64,000 nucleotides of DNA from Halichondria panicea. Taxonomy: Eukaryota; Porifera; Demospongiae; Suberitida; Halichondriidae. The stretch is from contig NC_087380.1 in assembly GCF_963675165.1 (NCBI RefSeq), positions 1,851,803-1,915,802 of the forward strand, written 5' to 3'. Positions within the stretch are counted from its first letter, which is position 1. The number at the start of each line of letters is the position of its first letter. The notes under the pieces were generated by a model. That model had not been told where the DNA came from and ran no database searches. It was given only the letters and a program-made list of their open reading frames with translations. Positions 1-11,222 of the stretch are shown here, piece by piece. Position numbers and translations under genes: made by a program.

Positions 1-151
1 AACAGAATGACTAACTTGAGCTCTCAAATAACAACTCAAAGACTCTATCCACACAAAATGATGAGCTACATGTATATATAAGAACTTGTAACTAAACATA
101 ATCATTGAAAGGTTGTCCTGAGAGTTACCTAACGAACAACCCCCCCACACA

Positions 152-806
152 TTACACAGATGTATCTTTAATCACTGGAATCTCCGCCACTAACGAGTGT
201 TCACCTGTGAGGTGGAGACTGGACGAGAGGTCTCCCACTGTTCTCAGAGTGACGTACTTCTTCAGGTTGAGTCTGTCCGCTACCGTAGGTCCACGATCAC
301 CTGCATGTGCCGTGGGGAAACATACAGCTAATGAATCTGAGTCAAAAGTATTTTACCAAGTGAGTTAAAGCATGCAGCAACTATCAAATGTATTACTAAG
401 AGTGCTATGGAGAAAAGAGTTGTATGCCTGGTAGATTTGTATGTAGTATTTTATGGCTTTCCAAGACCTCATGAAAATAATGGGATTTTGCCAAGGATCT
501 CATTTCAGAATGAGTAACAAAGCCCCACAATCACAAAAATTACACGTTTACATTGTATGCCCACAACCATACCCACCCTTCTGATGTGCTGAGGTGTCAA
601 ACAGAGGTCTTGTGAGTTCCTCATACTCGACTAGTAGCCGCACCCTTTCCCAGGGGAAGCTCTCTCCCCCGCACAAGCTGGCCACCGGGACCACCAGACA
701 GTGGTGGGTCTGGAATACTTCCTCCACTGTCCTCTGATAAAGCTGGGAGGATTCTGGTAACATTGAGAACACACACGCCTTCATATCTGAGTGTGTGTGT
801 GTGTGT

Positions 807-859
<53 letters not shown>

Positions 860-3800
860 TGTGCGTGTGTGTGGAGAAAGGAGATAATAGGAGCTTTGCT
901 CAAATGAAAGCATTATTATTATTATTATGAGATTTTACCAGAGCCAATCACTTTGAATGCACAGTCACATTGAAGTAGAGATATGTTTCTATGACTGAAT
1001 ATTGCACGGAATCTCACCTGGCACAGATTGCAGTATATCGAGGATCTCCACTGAGAGAGTTGGGAACTCTGTCTCCACCACTATCACAGCCTATAACACA
1101 CACACAAAGCACAAGTGCCCCACAACACAGTTGTATAAATCAGCTTCTATATACCGTAAACGTTGAAATTTTCGACGGGTGTTTAATTTCGTTTTTTTCG
1201 TCCTTGGACTCAATGCACGAAATTAAATATATACGTGGGTGTACGTGTACGTGGTAGCCACACCTACGTTAATATAACGGACGAAAATTTATGCGCACGA
1301 AATTTAAGAATTGTGGGCCTAGTGCAGAAAGTGCAAAATTTTGATGCGTCGAAAATTTCAACGTTTACGGTATTGAAAGTACTCGATCGTTACAAAATAC
1401 TGGCCACTATAGTATAATATGCTCCCACAGTATATCCTTGTATACACATAGCTTGCTACTATAGTCTCCTACGTACCTTCTCCCCTCTGCCCCCCTCTCT
1501 CCTCCACCCACTCAACAGTCTAACCAACTCCAATAGTTTGGGGTGGGTGGTCTGACAGACTAGCGGCAGTTCCAACAGTTCCCTCTTGACTGCCCCAGCA
1601 CCATCACGCAACACGTGCTGGTACTTGTCACACAGAGACGTCACCTTGGCTGCAGAGGAGGGGTGATGATGGAATGATCACTGTAGCTCATAATGTACTA
1701 GAAATATATTGGAGCAGGTTTTAAGGCTCTGAAAACGTTATGCGTATACATTTGAGCAATTAACTTAATTATTTCCTCGATTAAATGGAGATTGTACAGG
1801 CCTCGAATTTAAAAAGTATATGCGATATGACTGCCACTAGCATAAATAGCAGTAGTTATCAAGCATTGATTTCTAGCATTAGATTGCCATGATGTGCCTC
1901 ACCTAGGGCCACTCCCAGACTGCAATGGACGAGTGCATTGTACACCGAGGCCGTGAGGTAGAGGGTGGCAGTCAGCTGACAGGAACGCACGTAGTAGTCT
2001 GAACACATGGAGGAAGACATAATTACACGTGCATGTGATGGGAATACAGAAATAGCAAAAATTGTGCAACTACCACAGCTTTAATATTGCCCAAGCATAC
2101 ATTGTATATACATGTACGTACAATAGCTCAGTGGGGTAGACGGCTGGTGGGTAAATTTATCCTGTATACCTGTCTTAGAGGGGTTGGTGTTGTCCTGAAG
2201 AGCTTTCTGTTGCTGCTTGAGTAGGAACTTGAGGGAGTCTAGAGACCCCCCACTGGTGGGCACTCGAAGACCCCCTCTGGTGAGCTCCCCTCGGAGGTCA
2301 CGCATCAATCCATCCAGCTTTGTCACAGTGGAGAGGTAAGACCCTGTATTCAAGAGCAATACACAATGTACTATGACTTCTGTGGATGTACGCAAGTACC
2401 TATCAATTACTTTTGACCAACTATAATTACATTCATTTCATTGAGTAATTACACAGACAAATCACTAGCAGTTGCAATCGAGCACTTTTAATACTTGCAC
2501 GGCCAAATATATGAGCTCTGGTAGTCAGTATATATATACTGTACCTGACAGACAGACGTCCAGGAATGCTGATGTGGCAGTTCTCTCGATGAGCTCCAGT
2601 TCCATCAGAGAGTCATCACCCAGCTCCTCCACAACTAGTGGCAACAGACAGACAATACAGTGATACAATCAGGACAAATAACAAGTGGGACAGTACGTAC
2701 ACATGTGGAGTGAAAGTGCAAAAAAACAAAATATCGTCTCCTCAAGACAATAAGTTTTGTGAGCTTGTAAGTCACACTTTACACACTAGTATTTGCTAGC
2801 TAACACAAAACACATACTTGTACTTGTTACAGAAGGTGGTACTAATAATAGCATGTAGAATCGTAACTAAGGGTACCAGTGGATCATGATGTAGCTGTGC
2901 AGATTATATGTAATTATTCTCACTTTTCTTTCTATGTGGAGCACCCTCTGTCTCTTCGTTCAGTGACCTTTTGACCCCAGTGGACATGGTCATTTTGGAG
3001 CGTAGCATTAAGAATGCTTCCAATCCATCACACTTGTCCATCACTGAGGGGACGCTCTTTCGGGAGATCCCATTGGACGTTGATCTGGTGACATCATCGG
3101 ACATTCTTCTAGAAACAGTATTGGCTGGTGGGTTGTTGCTGCGAGTGATCTGATTGGACGGTTCCCTCATACGAGTGGAGGCTGACTGTAGCAGCAAGTT
3201 CCAAGCTGCGTCCTTTGGATGGACACTTGCCAATGGTTGAGACAATCGGGTTTCCTCAATAACACGAGAATCCATCGATTGACCTATGGAAGACAAAAAT
3301 AACAGAATTAAAATATTAATTATACCGTGCTACTAGAATTTTTGCGAGCATCAAACATATGCGAGGATTGATCAATTCGCAACATTAAAATTACTTAGTA
3401 CTGGTAAATAAATACAATCCTTGCCATAATGCAATAGTTAGATCGCAAAGGGTCTATTTTTCTGCTGATTTGGCTCTTTTTCATCTGTAAAATATTCTAG
3501 TAATACGGTAATTGTTCTGAATCTCTCACGCACTCTCAAGCACATCCAAGTTCCTCCAACTGCTGTCTTGTGCAGTCGATAGACTTAACGGTATCTCAAT
3601 AGCAACTTCTTCATTGAGTACGTGTTTCGAGAACTCCTCTCTCCCTTGAGGGCGTGTGTGAGGTGTGAGGGTGTGTGGGGAGTGTGAAGAGTGGGGATGT
3701 CGGGAAACGAGACTCTTCTCTGCCAGCTCCATCAGATGGTAGGACTGGAAGAGAGGGTCCCAGTCCAACTCAAGCTCACTACTGCATCAAGATGAATTAT

Positions 3801-6800
3801 ACGTATAGAAGAATCAATACTACTTTTCAGAGCAGTTACTAGAAGACTCCCAGACTAAGGACAAGTCAGACTAAAAATGTACAAGCTTGCAATTGTGTTG
3901 AAATCTTTACAAGTGATAAGCCATTCAATTCAAAGCTAGGTATTATTATTAGTTGTGTTGCTAGGAAGTTAGTTAGAGAGCTCTGCAATCATATGTACGT
4001 TCAGTGTTAGTGCTAGTGACTCACTCTCCACTCATCTTGACCTCTGTGACCTCCAGCAGCGAGATGAGCTCTGACACTGCACTGACCTCTAACCCACGCT
4101 CCACTACACCACCACCTGTGTCTGGGCCTGCAGTGAGCACAATCATAGTACACATTGACACATAATACTTGCACCTGGGACTGGTAATGGTTGGAACACA
4201 TCTAGTCTCAGAGGCTGATGATAGTACACATAATACCAGGAGTACATTAAGAATTAAAATAAGGATCTTAATGTACTCCTGATAATACTTATAGCTGGGA
4301 CTGGGAACACATCTAGTCTTAGAGGCTGAGCAATTAATTCAATCATATACATTACATTTTATTAACCGGTTACTGACTAAAGTATAAATGTTGTAATGGT
4401 TGCATGGAACACATCTAGAGGCTGAGTAATCAAGGTAGCTACATTACAGTTACTGATGGAAGTATAACTTAAATTACATGTACCACATAATGCTCAGATT
4501 GTTGTTAGTGGCTGAACTCACAGGATATTCTGTGAGCCAGAATGGTGTCAAACACAGTCTCCCTCTCCCACACTTCCCTCCTCAGCCTCAGCTCAGTACC
4601 CGGGCTCAGGAACACACTGCATCATGCATCAACACAGGGGGGGGGTAAAGGGGTGGGAGGGAAACCGCAATGAAAAAAACACACATGTAGTGGGAACAAA
4701 ACCATTCTTCTCCTAAAGTGTGTACTGATTTGGGTGTACAAAGGTCTAAAAGACTCACGATACTTTTATGTGGGTATAATTATTGTACCACACACGAAAA
4801 TTAGTAGAATTTTCATACTCACATTTCTCTGTCTGGAGAGGTGGGCATGGGTTCAAGACGTGCCAGCTGCTTGTTGATGAGTGGTGAGAGGGTGTGTGGT
4901 CTGTGGGGGAGGAGGGGGGACTCCAGGAGGGCGTGGCCAATACCAGAGTCATCAGAATCAATGCTCACATCTGACAGTGAACAAGAGGGTTAGTTTGGAC
5001 CATTTAAAACTAATACGTAGCTACGTACAATAATAATAATGTGCCTGAATCAGAGAGATTAGAGAGATTACACAAAACTTCATACTCCAAGCTAGGTGGA
5101 CACATGTGCTCATGCCAGCTAACGAGCCCTCACCTTGGTTGTTGAATGTGGGGAAGTCCAGTACTTTACTCCTGGTCTCAGTCACAGGGCTGAGGTCAGG
5201 AACAACCTCACTGGGCAGTTTAGTGAGGGACTTCTTAGACATCTCCTCCATGAGCAGCAGTAAGTCTGTGGACGGAAGTATGAGCACACAGCTAGTCATA
5301 TACACAGTGAGTGTGGCTATGCAGCAACACAGTGAAGTTTATAAATACAGAAATGCAATCTTACTTTTAAATATAAAAATAACAAAATAATTTCCATTGT
5401 GTGCATATGGCTTCAATACAATACCTTTAGAGTCATCTTTCATCTCTTCATTGTCGACAAGCTCCTCCATGAGTGGCAGCTCTACCTCGTTAGCCTGTAA
5501 CAAGAGGGGCTCCCCCTCGTTAGGCAGGGGCAGTGCAAACAGAGGGTCAAGGTCCGTGGTGTCCACACTCTCTGGCAGGGACTCGGGGGAGAACCTCTCT
5601 CTAATGGACGAGAGGGATACTACCACTAGAGGGTCATCAGGTTCAGAGTGCACCGGAGGGTCACCAGGTTCAGAGTGCACTGAAAGGTCATCAGGTTCAA
5701 AGTGGTCTAGTGATAAGTCAGACCTAATAGTAGAGAAATATAATAGTAGTGATACCTTAATAATATTACAGTGGGTAATTTTCGTTGGTGCAAATTTTCG
5801 TATAAACTAACAAGTGTTCTAAATACTCGTACAGCTCAAACATACAACCTATTGCGCATGAATATTTTCGGATGATGCTATACAACGTACACCATATGAA
5901 AACAACCTGCTATACGGGGTTTGTTTATAACTGTACACATTCAGTATAAATATAAACACGAGGTCGAGAACTAAGTGCTCTGTGTACAACACAACAGCCC
6001 TCACCTGGTGAGCCTCTCATAACAGTAGGCCTGACCCTGCTGATCAAGGAATGGGTCTTGTAAGAGCTTGGGCTTGAGTCTTCTGGCTAGATCCTCCACT
6101 CCTGGTAGCAGTGAGAGGAGTGTGTCAGTCGTGTTGGGGGACTCTGGACACTCAATCAGACACACACCTATAGAGTCTATGGGGGGGTGGTGGTTTAATG
6201 GTGAGCTGTGTCTCTCAGGTATGTACATTAGGCTGTATCTAGTAGAAGTGTGTGGATGGAGCAAAAATGTTTGCATGCTACAAAACTGTAGTGGAAACCA
6301 GTACAGTGTATTATCAAGGGCTTATGGGTATAGTGCAGACTACTACAGGGGAGGGGCAGTAAGTGATGTGCTCACTGGTGACTAAGTCTCTTCCCCTGTA
6401 CAGGGTATTGTGATTGTGTACAATTGCTTTTATATCAACAGTCTATAAATTTCCATTTTCAATTGCTAGTACACCACATTCAAGCAGTTTAAGTGTCCAC
6501 CCAACCCCACCCCCTCATATACCTTGAGGCAGTATGAGGTCCCAGTTGCCGAGGGTCTCCACTGGATAGTCCTTCCCCGTCCCCAGCTCACCCATGGCCC
6601 TGGCTATGTCTTGAGAGAACAGGTCCACCTCAGAGCCAACATCATCAAAATCACTACAAGGAGGAGAGTAGGTTCCAACATACCACCTGACATGTACTAC
6701 TAAAACACCTCTACTCCATGATACGCTAACAAAGAGTGACTCAAACTATTTTTTGCAATGGCTTGAAAAGACTGATTGTAATTGTACACTGGTAACTCTA

Positions 6801-7470
6801 CTTCAACTTAATGAGTCTTAGCATCATTCCAAACCCTGCAATTAATGGCTACTGTTTTGTTTTTGAAACTGTTAGCCTACAAAATCAGTTACTATAATTA
6901 TACCTTGATGTATTGAACATCTCCAGCTCCCCCCCTCCATTACAGTGGTGAGAGTAGCAGTTGACGAGGATGGCCATCTCCTTACCCATGGTCTCAGTGG
7001 AGCACGAGATGACCACATCCACTGGCGGCTCTGCATAGGAAGCAAGCAACCAATCGATGGATACACAAAGACCACCTGTATTTGCAAACCAAAATTATTA
7101 TTATATTGAAAATGAGTACATTGCATTCATATTCATCACTAAGTAAATAAAAGCACATTGGTATTTTCACAACAACAGACGCTTCTAATCTCATTTTCGG
7201 ACTACGACAAGACCACCCCATCTCTCACGATTATTTTTCCATGGTTGCCATAGCAATGACGAGGCCGGCAGCTGTCCCTGATGAATGTACGAGTCCACTA
7301 TCTCCATGTGACGAGGTGTGGTGATCAGCATCCCCTCCAGTTGGCACCGGCGATCACCCACTGCCTAAAAAATTAAGCAAGGAACTTGAAAATATAACTG
7401 CAACCTCCCATGCCCAAAGCATGCAGCCATTCACCTTGGAGAGATAGTCTAAGGCCAGGTATCTAGGCAT
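152..7470 (-). CDS. SHOC1: Candidate SHOC1/Zip2-like (XPF-related) meiotic protein, 19 exons
   Basis: Exons, 5' to 3' on the minus strand: 7470-7435, 7364-7217, 7030-6904, 6653-6523, 6176-6005, 5723-5425, 5265-5134, 4970-4823, 4616-4522, 4127-4025, 3781-3534, 3283-2924, 2634-2545, 2343-2170, 1998-1903, 1649-1477, 1090-1018, 786-577, 336-152. Introns are GT-AG and the exons sum to exactly 3,000 nt (999 aa). The protein starts MPRYLALDYLSK. An acidic, Leu/Glu-rich N-terminal half has two 'LLMEE/LPLMEE' stretches, followed by 'LEAFLMLRS'. The C-terminal third holds an alpha/beta region with 'VVVETEFPT' and 'FPWERVRLLVEYEE', resembling a degenerate XPF/ERCC4-type nuclease fold. Family knowledge: SHOC1/Zip2 pairs with SPO16 and promotes meiotic crossovers. 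The assignment rests on recalled pattern, not alignment; another XPF-like or unrelated protein is possible. The exon structure is much surer than the name. The 3' end is short, so further exons beyond the left edge cannot be excluded. Confidence 0.55.
790..873. repeat. (GT)n microsatellite
   Basis: An almost pure GT run with a few GGG/GC interruptions. It starts a few bases upstream of the acceptor of the exon beginning at 786 (minus strand), so it fills the pyrimidine/purine-rich side of that intron. Confidence 0.95.
1152..1372. mobile_element. MITE with 26-bp terminal inverted repeats
   Basis: The left end, taccgtaaacgttgaaattt (continuing to 1177), is perfectly inverted at 1347-1372. The ends read TA/CCGTAAACG, consistent with insertion at a TA dinucleotide. 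It is about 220 bp with no coding capacity and sits in an intron of the SHOC1-like gene. The CCGTA...TTTTCG end style recurs in other elements of this window. Confidence 0.75.
3323..3510. mobile_element. MITE, 'TACCGT..CTAGAAT' family (copy 1)
   Basis: The ends are inverted (taccgtgctactagaattt against aaatattctagtaatacggta). The interior matches, in opposite orientation, the interior of the elements at 19659-19869 and about 28030-28190, including the 'ttaccagtac' and 'gatcaattcgc' segments. It lies in an intron of the SHOC1-like gene and carries no ORF. Confidence 0.75.
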
Positions 7471-7968
7471 GGTGGACTTGCTAGGCTCCAGATATCACCT
7501 TCAGTTGTCTCTGTGGCTTGTGCATATATACACATTCATACAGGGCAGAGCCAAAGCTAGCTAGCGCTCTAGCAAGACCAAGATAGCCAAAAGACATCTC
7601 TTCTCTGGTCCACCTGCATGATGCACATGGCTGAGTTCTGGGAGTCCCCTTGCTCGACATAGAGGGGAGGGGCTCCTTTCCCACTACACCCACACAATTA
7701 CAACAACTAAGCTAGCTAGCTATTAGCATCTCTGCTATTAGTAACTGGCTTGTGCATATCTTTGGCTTGTGCTACCTTCTGTGCTGATGTTTTGACATAC
7801 TCAGTAAACATGAAAACATCTGCCATCAGGAAAACTAACATGGTAGAATAACAGAAATGATAAACTAAGCTAGCCTGTTCATAAACACACAACTGCATGG
7901 GCACATGAGCCAATAAATATGAGAGATTTCTTGCTACTAACTAGCTATGTATTGTCTCAAGACATATC
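7471..7968. other. Intergenic interval, no gene seen
   Basis: About 500 bp between the start of the SHOC1-like gene and the 3' end of the acidic-tail membrane protein gene, both on the minus strand. It must hold the 5' flank of the former and the 3' UTR of the latter. Small ORFs here show no splice-consistent or protein-like signal, and I saw no repeat. Confidence 0.6.
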
Positions 7969-9366
7969 TTACTTGCTACTATCTTCTGATTTATTGTCTT
8001 TTGTTACTTCGCTTGCAACTTCCTCTACTTGAGCTTTCTCTTCTTTCTTTTCCACTTCTCCAGTCGTCTCAGTTGATTTCTCGCTTTCTTTATCACCACC
8101 AGTTGGCTCCTCTGGTTTCTTTACCTCGTCTCCACTAGAATCTTTGGGCACCTCCGAAGTCTTGTCTTCAGCTTTAGTCTCCTCTTTTGGGGTATCTTTG
8201 TCAGCTTGTTCAGTGCTCTCTGGTTGCGGCTCCTTTGCCTTGTCTGAATCACAGCTCTCGGTTGAGGCATCTTTGTCAGTTTGTTCAGTGCTCTCTGGTT
8301 GCGGCTCCTTTGTCTTGTCTGACTCACAGCTCTCGGTTGGGGCATCTTTGTCAGTTTTTTCAGTGCTCTCTGGTTGCAGCTCCTTTGTCTTGTCTGACTC
8401 ACAGCTCTCGGTTGGGGCATCTTTTTTCTCGTCAGTTTCTGATTTCTCCTCTAGAGGTTTGCTGGGCTCTTCTTTTGGCTGCTCGGCATTTGCATCCACG
8501 GCCACTGCTTGATCGTCTGTCTTCTTTTCGGCATCTGGTTCTGCTTGTTCAGCATCACTCTTGGTAGCTGGTTGATCTTCCCCTTTTGGATCATCGGTTT
8601 GATCTTCAGTTTTCACTTCTAGTGGTTTGTCAGCTTTCTTTTCTACTTGATCTTCGGTTTTTGTCTCCCCACTATCAACTTTGGCTTCACTTTGAGTCTC
8701 GACCTCATTTTGATTTGTAGCCTTGGCTTCTCCACTCTGGTCTCCAGCAGCTTGGCCCTCAGCTGTCTCGGTCTTCTTGTTCTCAACTTGCTCAGACATC
8801 TCTACCTGCACTTTAGAACTATCCTGATCAATGTTTGCTTGTGTGCTTTCTTTATATTGTTGATCAAACTCTCCTCCCACAACTTTCAGTTCCATTTCCT
8901 CTGTTTGCTTAACTGTTTTGCGTATGGTGACTTTACGCCAAGTAGCAGGTGGTGGGGGGCTGCTCTCTGAATCACTCATGGTTTTCGAGGAGCCTTCTTT
9001 CTCAACTTCATCAAACATCAACTGCGCCCTCTGCCTGCATGTGTAAGAAAAATTAATGCACAAGCTTTTTATTAGATGCATACAAGAATCACTAGAAACC
9101 TACCTTTTGCTCGGTGTTGTGCGAGTATATAACAGCTTCAATAAGAGGATAACAACAATTATTCCAATGATAATGATTGGTAAGCTAACAGCAAGTATGC
9201 CACCAAGAACTCCACCAATCAGGACACTCAAAGAATTATCTGCTGTTGACATCGGTAGTGATGTAGTAGTTTCTGGACCAAGTGTTGTACCATCACCACT
9301 ACCGGTAGTAGCAATTACTCTAATAGAAGACATCATTACAACGGCTAACAAACTAATCGAAAGCAT
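7969..9366 (-). CDS. Small type I membrane protein with repetitive acidic cytoplasmic tail
   Basis: Two exons, 9366-9104 and 9034-7969, join in frame to give 442 aa. Residues 1-19 form a signal peptide (MLSISLLAVVMMSSIRVIA). A short Thr/Ser-rich ectodomain of about 28 aa follows, then one long hydrophobic segment (about 48-80, Ile/Val/Leu-rich), then a basic 'TRTTPSKR' stop-transfer. The remaining 360 residues are highly charged (Glu/Lys/Asp/Gln/Thr), low complexity and probably disordered. They include three 25-residue repeats containing 'ESCESDKTKE'. No known family is recognised. A truncated paralogue lies just upstream on the same strand (9742-10236). Possible roles are scaffold or mucin-like receptor; no function is assigned. 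Confidence 0.8.
8190..8425 (-). repeat. 75-bp in-frame tandem repeat (about 3 copies)
   Basis: The unit start recurs exactly 75 bp apart (8267 and 8342). It encodes 25-residue acidic repeats within the cytoplasmic tail, and each unit carries one Cys. Unit length is a multiple of three, so copy-number change keeps the frame. Confidence 0.9.
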
Positions 9367-9368
9367 CT

Positions 9369-9806
9369 CTCTTTACAATAGTCAAACGCTTGATCAACAA
9401 ATTCTCTATAGGCAAGCTAGAGGATTAGTATAATTATATAACATTCACCATCTGTAGAAATATGTTATTGTTGTTTGTATAAACACTCATAGTTTTTGTT
9501 CACTGAAACGTATAAGAATGCACCTGCATATAATCTATATGTATTGTAAATATAATATACTACCTCCTCCTCTTCCATATAGAGATACTGAGGTTCTTGC
9601 AGAGTCGTGTCCATTGGCAGAGCTTACCCCACAAGGAACCACTGCTGCTGCTGCTGCATGCATTTTGCACATGCACATAAATATACCTTGCAAAAGAGGG
9701 GTGGGGCTACAACAAAGAGTTACTCTCCCACGCATTTTTAGCTAATCATAACAGAGCCATGTCACAGAGAAGCACATGCAGCATCCAGGAGAGAGGACCA
9801 AGGTTG
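9369..9806. repeat. Left copy of a diverged direct duplication (about 0.45 kb)
   Basis: This stretch matches about 10250-10680 in order. It contains the upstream flank of the membrane-protein gene, the conserved 'gtgtccattggcagagctt' and 'ggggtggggcta' blocks, the 'cccacgcatttt' block and the first codons of the small plus-strand gene. The two copies differ by many substitutions and small indels, so the event is not recent. Confidence 0.8.
9759..9806 (+). pseudogene. Truncated duplicate of the first codons of the 10608-11042 gene
   Basis: It begins atgtcacagagaagcaca as at 10608, acquires a small insertion, resembles the original for about 45 bp, then runs directly into the 42-bp repeat array. 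It has no continuation of the gene. Confidence 0.75.
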
Positions 9807-9808
9807 TT

Positions 9809-10135
9809 GATGAGTTAGTAGCTCCTGTTGTTACTGCTGGAGTTGCCGTTGGTGAGTTAGTAGCTACTGTTGTTACTGCTGGAGTTATTGTTGGTGAGTT
9901 AGTAGCTACTGTTGTTACTGCTGGAGTTATTGTTGGTGAGTTAGTAGCTACTGTTGTTACTGCTGGAGTTATTGTTGGTGAGTTAGTAGCTACTGTTGTT
10001 ACTGCTGGAGTTATTGTTGGTGAGTTAGTAGCTACTGTTGTTACTGCTGGAGTTATTGTTGGTGAGTTAGTAGCTACTGTTGTTACTGCTGGAGTTGTTG
10101 TTGGTGAGTTAGTAGCTCTTGTTGTCACTGTTGTA
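9809..10135. repeat. 42-bp minisatellite, about 8 units
   Basis: Unit starts recur every 42 bp (9809, 9851, 9893, 9935, 9977, 10019, 10061, 10103). Inner units are identical or nearly so; outer ones are diverged. On the minus strand it encodes 14-residue Thr/Pro/Ala-rich repeats. Confidence 0.95.
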
Positions 10136-10607
10136 AAGTTACTTGGCATCATTGTACTAGTACTTATAGCCACAACTTCTGTTGTTACTGTTGGAGTTAT
10201 TGCTGGTGAAGTAGCTAAAACTCTAGAAACCATCATTACAACATCTAAAAAAGTAATCTCTTTACAATAAGCGAAGGATTGAACAACGAATTCTCTAACT
10301 ATTGATGGAAGGGATTAGCATATAGTATTCAACATCTGTAGAGCATGTTACTGTTATTTTTGTTTCTTTATACAAACACTCATAGTTCATAGCAGTTCAT
10401 ATAATAGTTTCTGTCCACCCAAACATAGAAACATGTACTGTTAAGTATTACCTCTATAGAGTTACTGAGATTCTTGCATAGTCATGTCCATTGGCATTGG
10501 CAGAGCTTCATCTACCAGCACATGCGCATAGAATTAGCAAAAGGGGGGTGGGGCTAGAATAACAATTCGTCCTCCCACGCATTTTTTAGCAACATTTTAG
10601 CGGAGCC

Positions 10608-11042
10608 ATGTCACAGAGAAGCACAGCATCCAACAAAGGTAAGGGGGCCGAGCAGAGAGGACTAAGGTTCTCCAATTACCACCCCTTGCTCCCAAAGAGG
10701 TATGTACCACCATGGCAACTGGACATGAAAAATAGAGCTGTGATTATTCAGGTAAAGGTACAATTTTTGCAGCTTCATAATTATTGTATATACTATCACA
10801 GAATGGCAAGATTTATGGGAGTGGGGAGAACTGGAAAGGACATGTCAGTTACTTTCTGCAAGGAAGAGGTCAGTAACTAAGTCTGTTGTATAGGTACTAA
10901 GTTATATAATTACTTTACTGCAGAACGTCTGAGTGCCACATCCCATCAACCCTATAGAAGAATGCTGGACTACACTCGCACACTCCAACCAAATGAATCT
11001 CATTTATCACGCTTCAACAGCGAACTCATAAAAATAGAATAG
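10608..11042 (+). CDS. Small conserved-looking protein, 3 exons, 109 aa, family not recognised
   Basis: Exons 10608-10751, 10802-10868 and 10924-11042 splice with GT-AG borders and keep one frame (327 nt plus stop). The product is basic at the N-terminus (MSQRSTASNKGKG), has an aromatic/proline block 'NYHPLLPKRYVPPWQ', then 'NGKIYGSGENWKGHVSYF', and ends charged. There is no signal peptide or membrane segment. It could be a small structural or ciliary-type protein, but I do not recognise it. Its 3' end converges on the PTB-adaptor gene (stops 11042 and 11223). The duplicated 5' fragment at 9759 supports a real gene start. Confidence 0.6.
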
Positions 11043-11222
11043 ATACGATAAATATGAAACATTGTACATAATTCTACAAATTCTAAATATGAAAGACAGA
11101 CTACATGATGTATATATAAATTCTACATTACAATAATGTGCTAACAATGCTAAAAACGTGCAATATAAATGCGTATAAAAACAATACTTTAAGGTACTTG
11201 ACACCTATTAACGATATACTAC

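Larger units (their letters stand above)
9742..10236 (-). pseudogene. Chimeric Thr-rich repeat ORF, truncated paralogue of the 7969-9366 gene
   Basis: The sequence around the start aligns with the signal-peptide exon of the neighbouring membrane protein: 'VVMM' is shared, but the paralogue's initiating ATG is ATT here, so translation would have to start at the internal Met-Met. The body is a 14-residue repeat (TVATNSPTITPAVT-like) repeated about eight times. No transmembrane segment or acidic tail follows. The last 20 or so residues, rich in Cys, are read antisense through the duplicated start of the small plus-strand gene. It could be a dead duplicate or a small secreted mucin-like peptide; transcription evidence would decide. 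Confidence 0.55.

Noticed and set aside
548-913. 121-aa minus ORF taken as a single exon
   Set aside because: Only 577-786 is coding; the upstream Thr/His run is the GT microsatellite in the intron.
8144-8567. Plus-strand Ser/Leu ORFs
   Set aside because: Antisense of the acidic tail repeats of the membrane protein.
9776-10270. Plus-strand Val/Gly-rich 164-aa repeat ORF
   Set aside because: Reverse reading of the 42-bp repeat. The minus-strand frame aligns with the neighbouring paralogue; the plus frame has no support.
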